23,163 nucleotides of DNA. Source: a virus. The notes below the pieces were generated by a model that searched no databases, was not told the DNA's origin, and was given only the letters and a program-made list of their open reading frames with translations. Of the stretch, positions 14,382 to 22,020 are shown piece by piece. Within the stretch, counting starts at the first letter, position 1. Each line of letters begins with the position of its first letter. The stretch is taken from positions 1 through 23,163 of the IMG/VR virus record IMGVR_UViG_3300024327_000042; one strand, given 5' to 3'. The translations under genes and the position numbers were made by a program.

Positions 14382-15625
14382 AAGACGCAATATATATACC
14401 AGCTTATAGTGATGGTTTAATGACATTGTTGGAAAAGGATGATAAACATATTAGAGAAGATTATCAAACTGATTTTGATAAAAAGAAATCGTTAAGGATT
14501 TATAAAAAAGATAATGATTCTTATTTCAAGAATTATTTTATGTTGATCTCTGCCGGTACATCACATAAAAGAGAAAACTTTAGAAAAACAATACAAGCTG
14601 AAGATGCTATGGTATTTGTTGATAGTGGAGGATATCAGTTAGCACATTCAACGGTTAATACTGTAAAATATACAGATGATGTAGCATTGAAATGGTCAGA
14701 ACAGAATGGTGATATATTTCCAATTCTTGATAGACCGACATTTACGCTTGGAATGATGAGAGATGGAAAACCAGTGTCACCTTATAAAGATTATCAAGAA
14801 TGTTTGGATTTGTCAGTAAACTCTGCAAGACATTATGCAGAAAATCGTACACGTTCAGATGCAAAAATCTTAAATGTTATACAGGGTCAAACCATACCAC
14901 AGGTTAAGAAGTGGTATGATGAAATAAAGAAGTATCAGTTTGAGGGTTGGGCATATGGTGGTACTAGAGGCAATTTAGGTCGTATTGTACCTGCAATATT
15001 GTTTTTAATCAAAAATGGTGAGTTTGATAGATCAGAATGTAAGTATTTTCATATTTTTGGTGTTACTTCAAATGAGAGTATGATTTATTTTCAATATCTT
15101 CAAATGTTGTTAAATAAGGCTGGTATTGATATACAGCTTACATATGATTCTACTTATTGGAATAGAACTTGTGTTTTTGGTGGTTATTTTACAGAAGCTA
15201 GATATATTACTGGTACAGGTATGGCATCTATGAGTTGGCCTAATACCATTGATTATAAAAAATTATCAAAAGATTTTAAGATGCCATGTCATTGTCCAAT
15301 TTGTGAAGATTTAGGAGATGTTTATTCATTTTTTAATCATTATAAGACTGATAAAGATGGAAATGAAAAAATATCATTTAGAGATTTTAATATGAGTATA
15401 GCTTATCATAATTTATATTTGCAATTAGAGTATCTTGAAAATGTTACAAGAATTTTAAAGTCAAATATGAAAGAAATTTATTTAGAGTTTTTTCCAAAGA
15501 AAATATATGACAACTTGATCTTTTTAGATGAAGTATTCAATAATATGTCAAAAGATTGGGAATGTGAGTTAAATAATAGATTTTTAAAAATTGAAGATAA
15601 TGCAGATTTGCTTAAGTTTATGTGA
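14378..15625 (+). CDS. dpdA: DpdA-type DNA guanine transglycosylase
   Basis: The 415-residue protein belongs to the tRNA-guanine transglycosylase superfamily: FVDSGGYQL (80-88, catalytic D82), NVIQGQ (166-171), AYGGT (192-196), a FHIFGVT segment, and TYDST (255-259), whose D257 is the likely nucleophile. A zinc site C304-x-C306-x2-C309 with H322 follows. Bacterial TGT acts on tRNA, but phage members located with preQ0 synthesis genes are DpdA enzymes, which swap guanine in DNA for a 7-deazaguanine base and so block restriction enzymes. The gene is last in the queD-folE-queC operon and starts by an ATGA overlap. Action on tRNA is the alternative but the sequence lacks the usual TGT nucleophile context, and the phage setting favours DNA. 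Confidence 0.88.
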   Translation: MKDAIYIPAYSDGLMTLLEKDDKHIREDYQTDFDKKKSLRIYKKDNDSYFKNYFMLISAGTSHKRENFRKTIQAEDAMVFVDSGGYQLAHSTVNTVKYTDDVALKWSEQNGDIFPILDRPTFTLGMMRDGKPVSPYKDYQECLDLSVNSARHYAENRTRSDAKILNVIQGQTIPQVKKWYDEIKKYQFEGWAYGGTRGNLGRIVPAILFLIKNGEFDRSECKYFHIFGVTSNESMIYFQYLQMLLNKAGIDIQLTYDSTYWNRTCVFGGYFTEARYITGTGMASMSWPNTIDYKKLSKDFKMPCHCPICEDLGDVYSFFNHYKTDKDGNEKISFRDFNMSIAYHNLYLQLEYLENVTRILKSNMKEIYLEFFPKKIYDNLIFLDEVFNNMSKDWECELNNRFLKIEDNADLLKFM

Positions 15626-15659
15626 TGAAAAATATTTTCATTCGACACCTTTTGAGTAT

Positions 15660-15667
15660 TATAAATA
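15660..15667 (+). promoter_or_regulatory. T4-type late promoter TATAAATA (1)
   Basis: Exact match to the T4 late promoter -10 core, between the dpdA stop and the ATG at 15691. T4 spacing would put the transcription start near 15673, followed by AAGGGGG (15677-15683). It would express the paralogue B gene and gp62 late in infection, through the clamp and late sigma factor if regulation is as in T4. Confidence 0.7.
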
Positions 15668-15690
15668 AATTATGTAAAGGGGGTAAAACG

Positions 15691-16473
15691 ATGGAAGAAA
15701 AAGACAAGCCAAAAAAACCAGTCACACCTAGTGATTTAGCTAAAAGTGATGATAAATCTAAAGAAGAACCTAAAGATACAGATGTTCCTAAGTTTGATGA
15801 AAATGGACATCTTTTTATTGACCTTTCTATAGATGATAGTGCCTTGGTTGTTAGGAATGATGGCTCTATTGAATTGATTAGTCACGATTTAGAGAATTCA
15901 GATGAGGGTTATGTTGGTGATGTTGAAGATTTAAATAAAACATTTTCATTGGTGTTAGCGTTAGCATCAGCATTAGAAGATGAAGATTTATATAATCGTA
16001 TATTCCATAATCTTAATATGACATTGATGCGTAAGTGGGACAATATGCCTGATAATATTAAGAATGATATTATTGAAAAACGAAATAAGATAGATGAAGG
16101 GCGTGATGAAGATGAAGATGTAGAAAAGAAAAAACGGGTTGATGAATTTCGTAAGCGAATGAGTAAATATAAAGATAGATTTCTTGATGATGCTGAGGAA
16201 GAAAAAAGAAAGTTGCAACAGGATATAAAAGATGAAGAAGATTTTCATAGAAGGTATGGAAGTCAATTTGGTGAAGACCATGAACGTCCAGATCACATGG
16301 CAGGGCCTGAGGATATGTTTGAACGAATGGAGTCACGGCCTAAAAAGAAGATTAAGAAAAAGAAAGCTTCTTTGCCAAGGGCAGGCACACATTGGAATCC
16401 ATACGATGAAACATTGAAAGCACATTTTAGAGATTGGCAATCTGATGAACCTCCTAAAGAAGAGGAAGACTAA
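15691..16473 (+). CDS. Conserved-type phage protein, 'DSA..DGSIEL' paralogue B
   Basis: I choose the ATG at 15691 because it follows AAGGGGG at 7 bases and lies just after a late promoter; an upstream in-frame ATG at 15625 would overlap that promoter and the dpdA stop. The 260-residue protein has an acidic N-terminus, a domain with DSALVVRNDGSIEL matching the protein at 6530, then a long, highly charged helical region with many Glu, Asp, Lys and Arg, a probable coiled coil, and a basic patch (RPKKKIKKKK) near the C-terminus. Function is unknown. The two paralogues flank the gp45-44 and gp62-regA-43 blocks, so a shared role with the replisome is possible. The stop is followed at once by gp62. 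Confidence 0.75.
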   Translation: MEEKDKPKKPVTPSDLAKSDDKSKEEPKDTDVPKFDENGHLFIDLSIDDSALVVRNDGSIELISHDLENSDEGYVGDVEDLNKTFSLVLALASALEDEDLYNRIFHNLNMTLMRKWDNMPDNIKNDIIEKRNKIDEGRDEDEDVEKKKRVDEFRKRMSKYKDRFLDDAEEEKRKLQQDIKDEEDFHRRYGSQFGEDHERPDHMAGPEDMFERMESRPKKKIKKKKASLPRAGTHWNPYDETLKAHFRDWQSDEPPKEEED

Positions 16474-16851
16474 ATGAATCCCTTTGAGTATGCACATGAT
16501 TTGATTACAAAAGAAAAGTATGACTCTGATATACCTGATAGGAAAGACTATAAGCAGTTTCTTCTTAACAGAACCTTGTCATATCACAATGACCTGATTC
16601 ACTATATCAATGAGTTGAATAGATACCCTGATATAAGTGATAAAGGTCACTATGATTTTATCAATGCAGCTGTACCAAAACAAAAGAGACAAAAGAAGTA
16701 TTGGGTTAAGGGTAAGAAGTATGAGAACATGGAAGTTGTAAAAGAGTATTATAAGTATAGTACAGACAAATGTATTACAGCCTTGTCAGTTTTGACTGAC
16801 AAGGATATTAAAAACATACGAAATAAACTATTCAAAGGTGGTAGTTCTTAA
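16474..16851 (+). CDS. 62: Clamp-loader small subunit (T4 gp62-like)
   Basis: The 125-residue protein matches T4 gp62 in its key region: YKQFLLNRTLS aligns with YSKFMVENALS, and DKGHYDFINAAVPKQKR with DEAHFNYLMAAVPRGKR. T4 gp62 has 187 residues, so this version lacks part of the C-terminal region. gp62 is the fifth subunit of the gp44/62 clamp loader. The ATG is directly after the previous stop, behind AGAGGAAG. In T4 it lies between genes 44 and regA; here regA still follows, but gene 44 is 7 kb upstream, which identifies the region 9460-16473 as inserted material. A late promoter at 15660 lies upstream. Confidence 0.85.
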   Translation: MNPFEYAHDLITKEKYDSDIPDRKDYKQFLLNRTLSYHNDLIHYINELNRYPDISDKGHYDFINAAVPKQKRQKKYWVKGKKYENMEVVKEYYKYSTDKCITALSVLTDKDIKNIRNKLFKGGSS

Positions 16852-16854
16852 TAT

Positions 16855-16862
16855 TATAAATA
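16855..16862 (+). promoter_or_regulatory. T4-type late promoter TATAAATA (2)
   Basis: Exact late-promoter core four bases after the gp62 stop region, with predicted start near 16868 and a 47-base leader before regA. Early expression of regA would then need read-through from upstream. Confidence 0.7.
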
Positions 16863-16914
16863 ACTATATTATGTATTATATCTATTATTGAAGCTGATTT
16901 GAAAGGAACACAAA

Positions 16915-17385
16915 ATGAATGAGAATGTTAAATGGTCAATCGAAGACATGATAGAAGTTCGATTGAAAGAAGATGATGATTTTTTGAAAGTTAAAGAAAC
17001 CCTCACACGAATTGGAATAGCATCACGCAGGGAAAAGAAATTATTTCAATCTTGCCACATACTCCACAAACAAGGTAAATATTATATTGTTCATTTCAAA
17101 GAGCTCTTTGCTCTTGATGGTAAACCTACTAATATTTCCGAGAACGATCTTGAACGTAGAAATACAGTTGTAAATCTTTTAAACGAATGGGACTTGGTTG
17201 AAATTGTTTCACCCGAAAAAGCACAACCAACTACTAGTATTCGTCAAATGAAAATTTTACCTTTCAGTGAAAAGTCTGAATGGGATTTACAAGCTAAGTA
17301 TACAATTGGTAATGTTTCTATTAAAACCACAAAAGAACCTAAAGAAAAACCTTTTGAAATAAATGATGATGATTTTGCTTTATGA
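16915..17385 (+). CDS. regA: RegA translational repressor
   Basis: The protein contains MIEVRLKEDDDFLKVKETL and QSCHILHKQGKYYIVHFKE, both nearly identical to T4 RegA, and a YTIGN motif near the equivalent of the T4 C-terminus. RegA binds the ribosome-binding regions of many early mRNAs, including its own and clamp-loader genes in T4, and stops their translation. The ATG at 16915 has AAAGGA before it and adds 11 residues to the T4 start, which corresponds to the internal ATG at 16948. The total is 156 residues against 122 in T4; the extra C-terminal tail is Lys/Glu-rich and ends in an acidic patch. The stop overlaps the next gene (ATGA). Confidence 0.93.
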   Translation: MNENVKWSIEDMIEVRLKEDDDFLKVKETLTRIGIASRREKKLFQSCHILHKQGKYYIVHFKELFALDGKPTNISENDLERRNTVVNLLNEWDLVEIVSPEKAQPTTSIRQMKILPFSEKSEWDLQAKYTIGNVSIKTTKEPKEKPFEINDDDFAL

Positions 17386-17570
17386 TTAAAAGTATTTTAT
17401 TATGTATGTGTTTTATTTTGTTTACTGGATGTTCATCTATCGGAGAACTTGTTTTAAATACAGCTGCAGGTGCTCTTGGAAATATGTTAGATAGAAGAAT
17501 TGACGAACCAACTGAAAATGAAAAGGAGAAAAAAGATGAATGTGAAGATTGTAAAGATGATAAGCGGTGA
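17382..17570 (+). CDS. Tiny lipoprotein
   Basis: This 62-residue protein has a short signal peptide and a lipobox LFTGC (Cys17), then SSIGELVLN, a small hydrophobic Ala/Gly segment and a charged tail of Glu, Lys and Asp with two Cys (CEDC). It should be lipid-anchored in the host envelope. It starts by an ATGA overlap with regA and its tail overlaps the next gene by 35 bases. Function is unknown; small phage lipoproteins sometimes act in superinfection exclusion or lysis. Placement in the replication operon gives no direct hint. Confidence 0.78.
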   Translation: MIKSILLCMCFILFTGCSSIGELVLNTAAGALGNMLDRRIDEPTENEKEKKDECEDCKDDKR

Positions 17571-17817
17571 AGAGCTTATTGGTGAGTTTGATGAATTAAC
17601 TAGAACAATAACTAATCCAGTTGTAATGATTCCAGTGAGCAAAGAACAGATTGCTTTCCAGCCATGGATGCCATATTCCGAAGATAAAGAATATACACTA
17701 AAAGAAGAATCTATTAATGTAGTAGCTACTCCCAGTTCTACTATTATGAATGAATATAGCCGTATATATGGCTCAGGTATTGTTGTACCTACTGATACAG
17801 GGGGTATTATCTCATAA
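17536..17817 (+). CDS. Small phage protein, possibly Sm/LSm-like
   Basis: The ATG at 17536 follows GGAG (17525-17528) at 7 bases; an in-frame upstream start at 17500 lacks such a site. The 93-residue protein begins MNVKIVKMISGEELIGE and contains TNPVVMIPVSKEQIAFQPWMP and later EYSRIYGSGIVVP. The 'SGEELIGEF...NPV' pattern recalls the Sm1 part of Sm/LSm RNA-binding folds, but similarity is weak. It overlaps the lipoprotein gene and ends 46 bases before gene 43, the position where T4 regulates polymerase translation. A role with RNA is therefore tempting yet unproven. Confidence 0.72.
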   Translation: MNVKIVKMISGEELIGEFDELTRTITNPVVMIPVSKEQIAFQPWMPYSEDKEYTLKEESINVVATPSSTIMNEYSRIYGSGIVVPTDTGGIIS

Positions 17818-17825
17818 CTTCTTCC

Positions 17826-17854
17826 TTGTATTATGAACCCTCTTTTGATATAAT
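17826..17854 (+). promoter_or_regulatory. Promoter P4, leaderless start for gene 43
   Basis: TTGTAT (17826-17831), 17-base spacer, TATAAT (17849-17854), TG at 17846-17847. The -10 ends nine bases before the ATG of gene 43 (17864), so transcription should begin within about three bases of the ATG. No Shine-Dalgarno sequence lies upstream. Confidence 0.82.
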
Positions 17855-17863
17855 ATATACACT

Positions 17864-20383
17864 ATGAAATTTTATACTTATGCTAGTCAGGTTTTCAATA
17901 AGATTTATGTGCGTGAAATAGATAATAAAGGTGAGGAATACTCTGAAACTGTAAATTTCAAACCAACCTTATACGTCACCACTCCAAGAGAACAAGCAAC
18001 CTTTAGAAGTTTAGATAATAAACCTTTAGGTGATGTTACATTTGGCTCAATAAAAGAATGTAAAGACTTTCTTGAGCAATATGATAATGTAACTAACTTT
18101 AAAGTTTACGGAAACAAGAATTTTGTTTTTCAATATCTTTCTGAAGAATATGCTGATGATGTTCAATGGGACAAGTCTAAAATATTAATTTACACGATTG
18201 ATATTGAAGTTGCTTCGGATAATGGATTTCCAGATATCCGATTAGCTAACGCACCCATAACATCTTTGACTGTTCATAATAGCATCAGCGATGTTTATTA
18301 TGTTTTTGGTACAGGTGAGTATACTCCTAACGATCCCGAAAAAACAATAAAGTATTTTCGTTCAGATAACGAAGAAGAAATGATGGAACTCTTCTTAGGT
18401 TGGTGGAAATATAATCCGCCACATATTGTTACTGGCTGGAATTGTAAGTTTTTTGATATTCCTTATATCGTTAATAGACTGAAATACCTTAACCTTGAAT
18501 ATAAACACCTTTCCCCTATAAACAGAGTAGTCGATAGGAATGTAGTTATCGCAGGCCGTGATAATATGTTTTATACTATTATAGGTGTATCGACATTGGA
18601 TTATATTGACTTATATAAGAAGTATACCTATAAAGTCCGTGAATCCTATCGTTTGGACTATATTGGCCAAGTTGAGCTTGGTATGGGTAAAGTCACTGAT
18701 GAGCAGATGCAAGGGTATGACTTATATAAGACGGATTACCAGAAGTTTATCGAATATAACATCAAAGACGTTGAGATTGTAAAGAAACTTGACGATAAGA
18801 TGAAGTTGTTGGATTTAATCATAACTATAGCTTATGAGTCTAAGATTAATTTTGAGGATGTTTTTTCTCCGGTAAAAACTTGGGAAACGATTATTTACAA
18901 TTTCTTGAAAGACCAGAATATTGCTGTACCACAGAATCGCCATAGAGGTGAATCAAAGGGTATTGAAGGTGGATATGTAAAAGACCCACACTTAGGATTA
19001 CATAAATGGGTTGTATCGTTTGACTTGAATTCACTTTATCCACATTTGATTCAGCAATACAATATTAGTCCAGAAACCATATCACATGATGAGGTTTTAA
19101 AGATTAAGTATAATGATGGTGTTAATGGTTTACTAGAGAAAAGATTAGATACAAAATATCTCAAAGAAATGAATATGACCTTGACTCCGAATGGTCAGCA
19201 CTTCTCTACAAAACGCCAAGGGTTTTTACCAAAGTTGATGAAGGCCATGTATGATGAAAGAGTTATTTACAAAAAGAAAATGCTTGAAGAGGAGCAGAGA
19301 TTAGAAGACGGTAATTACAAAAATAAAGAAGAGGTTGTAAATAATATATCAAAATTTAATAATGTCCAGATGGCTAAGAAGATTCTTCTTAATAGTGCTT
19401 ATGGTGCATTAGCAAATCAATATTTCTTATATTACTCACCCGAACAGGCAGAAGCTGTTACGATGTCGGGGCAGTTGTCAATTCGTTGGATTGAAAAGTA
19501 TATAAATAGATTCATCAACGATTTATTAAAAACGGGAGATACGGATTATGTTATCGCATCGGATACGGACAGCATATACATCACATTTGATAAACTTGTT
19601 AATGAAGTGTGGGGAGAGGGAGCTGAGACTGAAAAGATTATATCCTTCTTGGACAAAATGTGCAAAGATAAAATTGAACCATATATTGATGAATGTTATA
19701 AAGACCTTCATGTGTATGTAAATTCGTATGAGCAGAAGATGGTGATGAAACGTGAATCAATTGCTGATAAAGGTATCTGGACTGCTAAGAAACGATATAT
19801 ACTTAATGTTTATGATTCAGAGGGTGTAAGATATAAAGAACCAAAACTAAAAATAATGGGTATTGAAAGTGTTAGAAGTTCTACCCCGCAATGGTGCAGA
19901 GAGAACATACAATCGTTGATAAACACTATTATCAATACAGACGAGCAAACAGTAATACAAGCTATTGAAGATTTTCGTGAGGTATTCAGAACATTAAAGT
20001 TTAGTGACATTGCTTTTCCTAGAGGTGTCAAAGGACTTTCTAAATACAAATCTTCAAAAGATATTTACATCAAGGCAACACCTATTCACGTTAGAGGTAC
20101 GTTGTTGTTTAACCATCAACTCAAGGAGAGAAACTTAACAAAGAAGTATCAGTTAATCCGTGATGGTGAAAAGATTAAGTTTGCATATTTGAAAGAGCCA
20201 AACATACTCGGTGAGAATGTGATTGCTATTGCAACCGTCTTGCCGAGTGAGTTTGGTTTAGAGAAGTATATTGATTACGACTTACAATTTGATAAATCAT
20301 TCTTACAGCCAGTTAAAAATATATTGGATGTTATCGGATGGAAATCAGAGAATATAAGTTCTTTAGAATCATTTTTTGGGTAA
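17864..20383 (+). CDS. 43: Replicative DNA polymerase, family B (T4 gp43-like)
   Basis: The 839-residue protein (T4 gp43 has 898) has all 3'-5' exonuclease motifs: DIE (D113, E115), NCKFFD (D198) and YNIKD (Y298, D302). It also has all polymerase motifs: DLNSLYP (387-393), KILLNSAYG (506-514) and SDTDS (566-570), whose two Asp bind metal. The C-terminus SLESFFG resembles the T4 tail that binds the gp45 clamp. No intein or intron interrupts it. It is transcribed from its own promoter with a near-leaderless start, unlike T4, where gp43 represses its own translation through an RNA hairpin at the ribosome-binding site. An HNH gene follows five bases after the stop. It must copy, or tolerate, templates containing 7-deazaguanine if the modification prediction is right. 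Confidence 0.97.
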   Translation: MKFYTYASQVFNKIYVREIDNKGEEYSETVNFKPTLYVTTPREQATFRSLDNKPLGDVTFGSIKECKDFLEQYDNVTNFKVYGNKNFVFQYLSEEYADDVQWDKSKILIYTIDIEVASDNGFPDIRLANAPITSLTVHNSISDVYYVFGTGEYTPNDPEKTIKYFRSDNEEEMMELFLGWWKYNPPHIVTGWNCKFFDIPYIVNRLKYLNLEYKHLSPINRVVDRNVVIAGRDNMFYTIIGVSTLDYIDLYKKYTYKVRESYRLDYIGQVELGMGKVTDEQMQGYDLYKTDYQKFIEYNIKDVEIVKKLDDKMKLLDLIITIAYESKINFEDVFSPVKTWETIIYNFLKDQNIAVPQNRHRGESKGIEGGYVKDPHLGLHKWVVSFDLNSLYPHLIQQYNISPETISHDEVLKIKYNDGVNGLLEKRLDTKYLKEMNMTLTPNGQHFSTKRQGFLPKLMKAMYDERVIYKKKMLEEEQRLEDGNYKNKEEVVNNISKFNNVQMAKKILLNSAYGALANQYFLYYSPEQAEAVTMSGQLSIRWIEKYINRFINDLLKTGDTDYVIASDTDSIYITFDKLVNEVWGEGAETEKIISFLDKMCKDKIEPYIDECYKDLHVYVNSYEQKMVMKRESIADKGIWTAKKRYILNVYDSEGVRYKEPKLKIMGIESVRSSTPQWCRENIQSLINTIINTDEQTVIQAIEDFREVFRTLKFSDIAFPRGVKGLSKYKSSKDIYIKATPIHVRGTLLFNHQLKERNLTKKYQLIRDGEKIKFAYLKEPNILGENVIAIATVLPSEFGLEKYIDYDLQFDKSFLQPVKNILDVIGWKSENISSLESFFG

Positions 20384-20388
20384 AGAAT

Positions 20389-20853
20389 ATGAAAAGTAAT
20401 ATGTTTAGTAGTATGTCAAGAAAAGTTTTACCAAGACCTAGATATGGTGAGGAATATTCCAACTCAAGTTGGTCTGGTGGTGAAATGGATAAACCATTTA
20501 TTTTTAGAGAAATGAAACGGTTAGGTATATCAAAGACAGAAATTAGAAGTTTTGCTGAATGCCGTAAGTTTTATAAAACTTCTGAATGGATAGATGTTAG
20601 AGATAAATATTTAACATCTATATCTGATAAACAATGTGCTCATTGTAAAATTAAAGATGTAGAGGGGGTACGTTTATTAGTTGACCATAAACAACCAATA
20701 AAATACTTTTGGAAAAATCGTTTAAATGAATTAAATTTTCAAATTCTATGTGGTCTATGTAATAAGAAAAAGGGTAATACATATTCAGAGAAAGATGTAC
20801 CGTTAATTGGTTTGAAGATAAAAAAAATAATGAGAAAAGGAGATGATAAATAA
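20389..20853 (+). CDS. HNH endonuclease
   Basis: The 154-residue protein has a zinc-type CAHCK, then VDHKQPI carrying the HNH His pair, LNFQILCGLCNKKKGN with the conserved Asn and second Cys pair, the pattern of McrA/HNH nucleases. The start is the ATG at 20389, just after the polymerase stop; longer upstream starts lie within gene 43. It is probably a free-standing homing endonuclease inserted between polymerase and recombinase genes, a frequent location of such elements. The start has only a weak Shine-Dalgarno (TAAAG), so expression may be low. The stop codon overlaps the uvsX start (TAATG), so insertion kept translational coupling. Confidence 0.85.
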   Translation: MKSNMFSSMSRKVLPRPRYGEEYSNSSWSGGEMDKPFIFREMKRLGISKTEIRSFAECRKFYKTSEWIDVRDKYLTSISDKQCAHCKIKDVEGVRLLVDHKQPIKYFWKNRLNELNFQILCGLCNKKKGNTYSEKDVPLIGLKIKKIMRKGDDK

Positions 20854-21881
20854 TGGCAGTAAATAGTTTAGTTAAACAGCTTATAAAGGAGAGTTCAAAT
20901 GATATGGCGTCAGCTGTATCCGCTGGGATTCTTGGTGATTGCAATACTTTTTTGGATACGGGGTCTTTTTCTTTAAACGCCTTGTTATCAGGCTCTATGT
21001 ATGGTGGTATTCCATCAAACAAGATTACCTGTCTAGCAGGTTCGGAATCGGTTGGTAAAACATTTTTTGCATTGAGTATAGCCAAGAACTTTTTGGATAC
21101 TAATAAAGAAGGTATTATTTTATATTGGGAGAGTGAAGGTGCGTTGACTACAGATATGATTACTGATAGGGGTATAGATACAGATAGGTTTATTATATAT
21201 CCAGTAGCAACTGTAGAAGAATTTAGAACGCAATGTGTAAAAGTGATAGAGGGAGTTCCTAAAGAAGCTAAGGTTATGATATTCTTAGATTCACTTGGAA
21301 ATCTTTCTACATTAAAAGAGATGGGTGATGTTGCTAGTGGTTCTGATAAAAGAGATATGACAAGAGCTCCAGTTATCAGAGGAACTTTTAGAACACTTGC
21401 ATTGAAACTATCTGTAAAAAATATTCCTCTTATCATTACAAATCACACCTATGATAAAGTTGGTAGTATGTTCCCGTCAAAAGAGATTTCTGGTGGTGGT
21501 GGAATCAAGTATGCAGCTTCAGTTATTGTTACTCTAGGAAAACGAAAAGTCAAAGAGGGAACTGAAGTGTTGGGAAATATTATTAAGTGCAAACTAGTTA
21601 AGGGTAGATTTACAAAAGAAGAAAGTATTATAGAAACACATTTAGATTATCAAACTGGTTTGGATAAATATTTTGGTTTAGTTGCTATTGCAGAAAAATA
21701 TGGAATATTCAAAAAGGTTTCTACAAGATTTGAAATGCCAGATGGAACTAAAGCATTTGAAAAAGCAATAGTGAAAAATCCAGAAAAATACTTTACTGAT
21801 GACATAATGAAACAACTTGAAGAAGCTGTGTTTCAAGAGTTTAATTATGGAAGTCGCAAGGAAGAAAAGGATGAATCGTAA
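20853..21881 (+). CDS. uvsX: UvsX RecA-like recombinase
   Basis: The 342-residue protein is a RecA-fold ATPase with Walker A GSESVGKT (63-70), a YWESEGA segment with the likely catalytic Glu, and Walker B VMIFLDS (141-147). The GGGG segment (in SGGGGIKYA) belongs to the loop 2 DNA-binding region. UvsX coats single-stranded DNA and drives strand invasion, which starts recombination-dependent replication in T4. It is shorter than T4 UvsX (391) and ends in a charged tail. It has AAAAGGAG before the ATG. It precedes the helicase loader and helicase genes, close to the T4 order of uvsX, 40, 41. Confidence 0.95.
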   Translation: MAVNSLVKQLIKESSNDMASAVSAGILGDCNTFLDTGSFSLNALLSGSMYGGIPSNKITCLAGSESVGKTFFALSIAKNFLDTNKEGIILYWESEGALTTDMITDRGIDTDRFIIYPVATVEEFRTQCVKVIEGVPKEAKVMIFLDSLGNLSTLKEMGDVASGSDKRDMTRAPVIRGTFRTLALKLSVKNIPLIITNHTYDKVGSMFPSKEISGGGGIKYAASVIVTLGKRKVKEGTEVLGNIIKCKLVKGRFTKEESIIETHLDYQTGLDKYFGLVAIAEKYGIFKKVSTRFEMPDGTKAFEKAIVKNPEKYFTDDIMKQLEEAVFQEFNYGSRKEEKDES

Positions 21882-22020
21882 GTTATTAAATATTGTATGG
21901 ATGTTTGTAGGAATTTTATTAATAGGTGGTATTTATTGCTTATCATACTACAATGTTGATGAAACAGTGGTAAGTGAATCTAAAAACTTTATGGAATTTG
22001 TGAGGGCTGTATTGCAATGA
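21871..22020 (+). CDS. Small single-pass membrane protein
   Basis: The 49-residue protein starts at ATG 21871, behind AAGGAAG, overlapping the end of uvsX by 11 bases. It has one membrane segment (about residues 7-24) preceded by Arg/Lys and followed by a polar tail with several Glu and Val. It has no lipobox. It sits where T4 carries gene 40, a membrane-associated head-assembly gene, but it is shorter and no similarity is visible, so I make no functional claim. The stop overlaps the next start (ATGA). Confidence 0.65.
   Translation: MNRKLLNIVWMFVGILLIGGIYCLSYYNVDETVVSESKNFMEFVRAVLQ

Noticed and set aside
20651-21436. Long 261-codon open frame on the minus strand
   Set aside because: It is antisense to the HNH and uvsX genes, with no promoter or ribosome-binding site and a composition typical of the shadow of an AT-rich coding gene.
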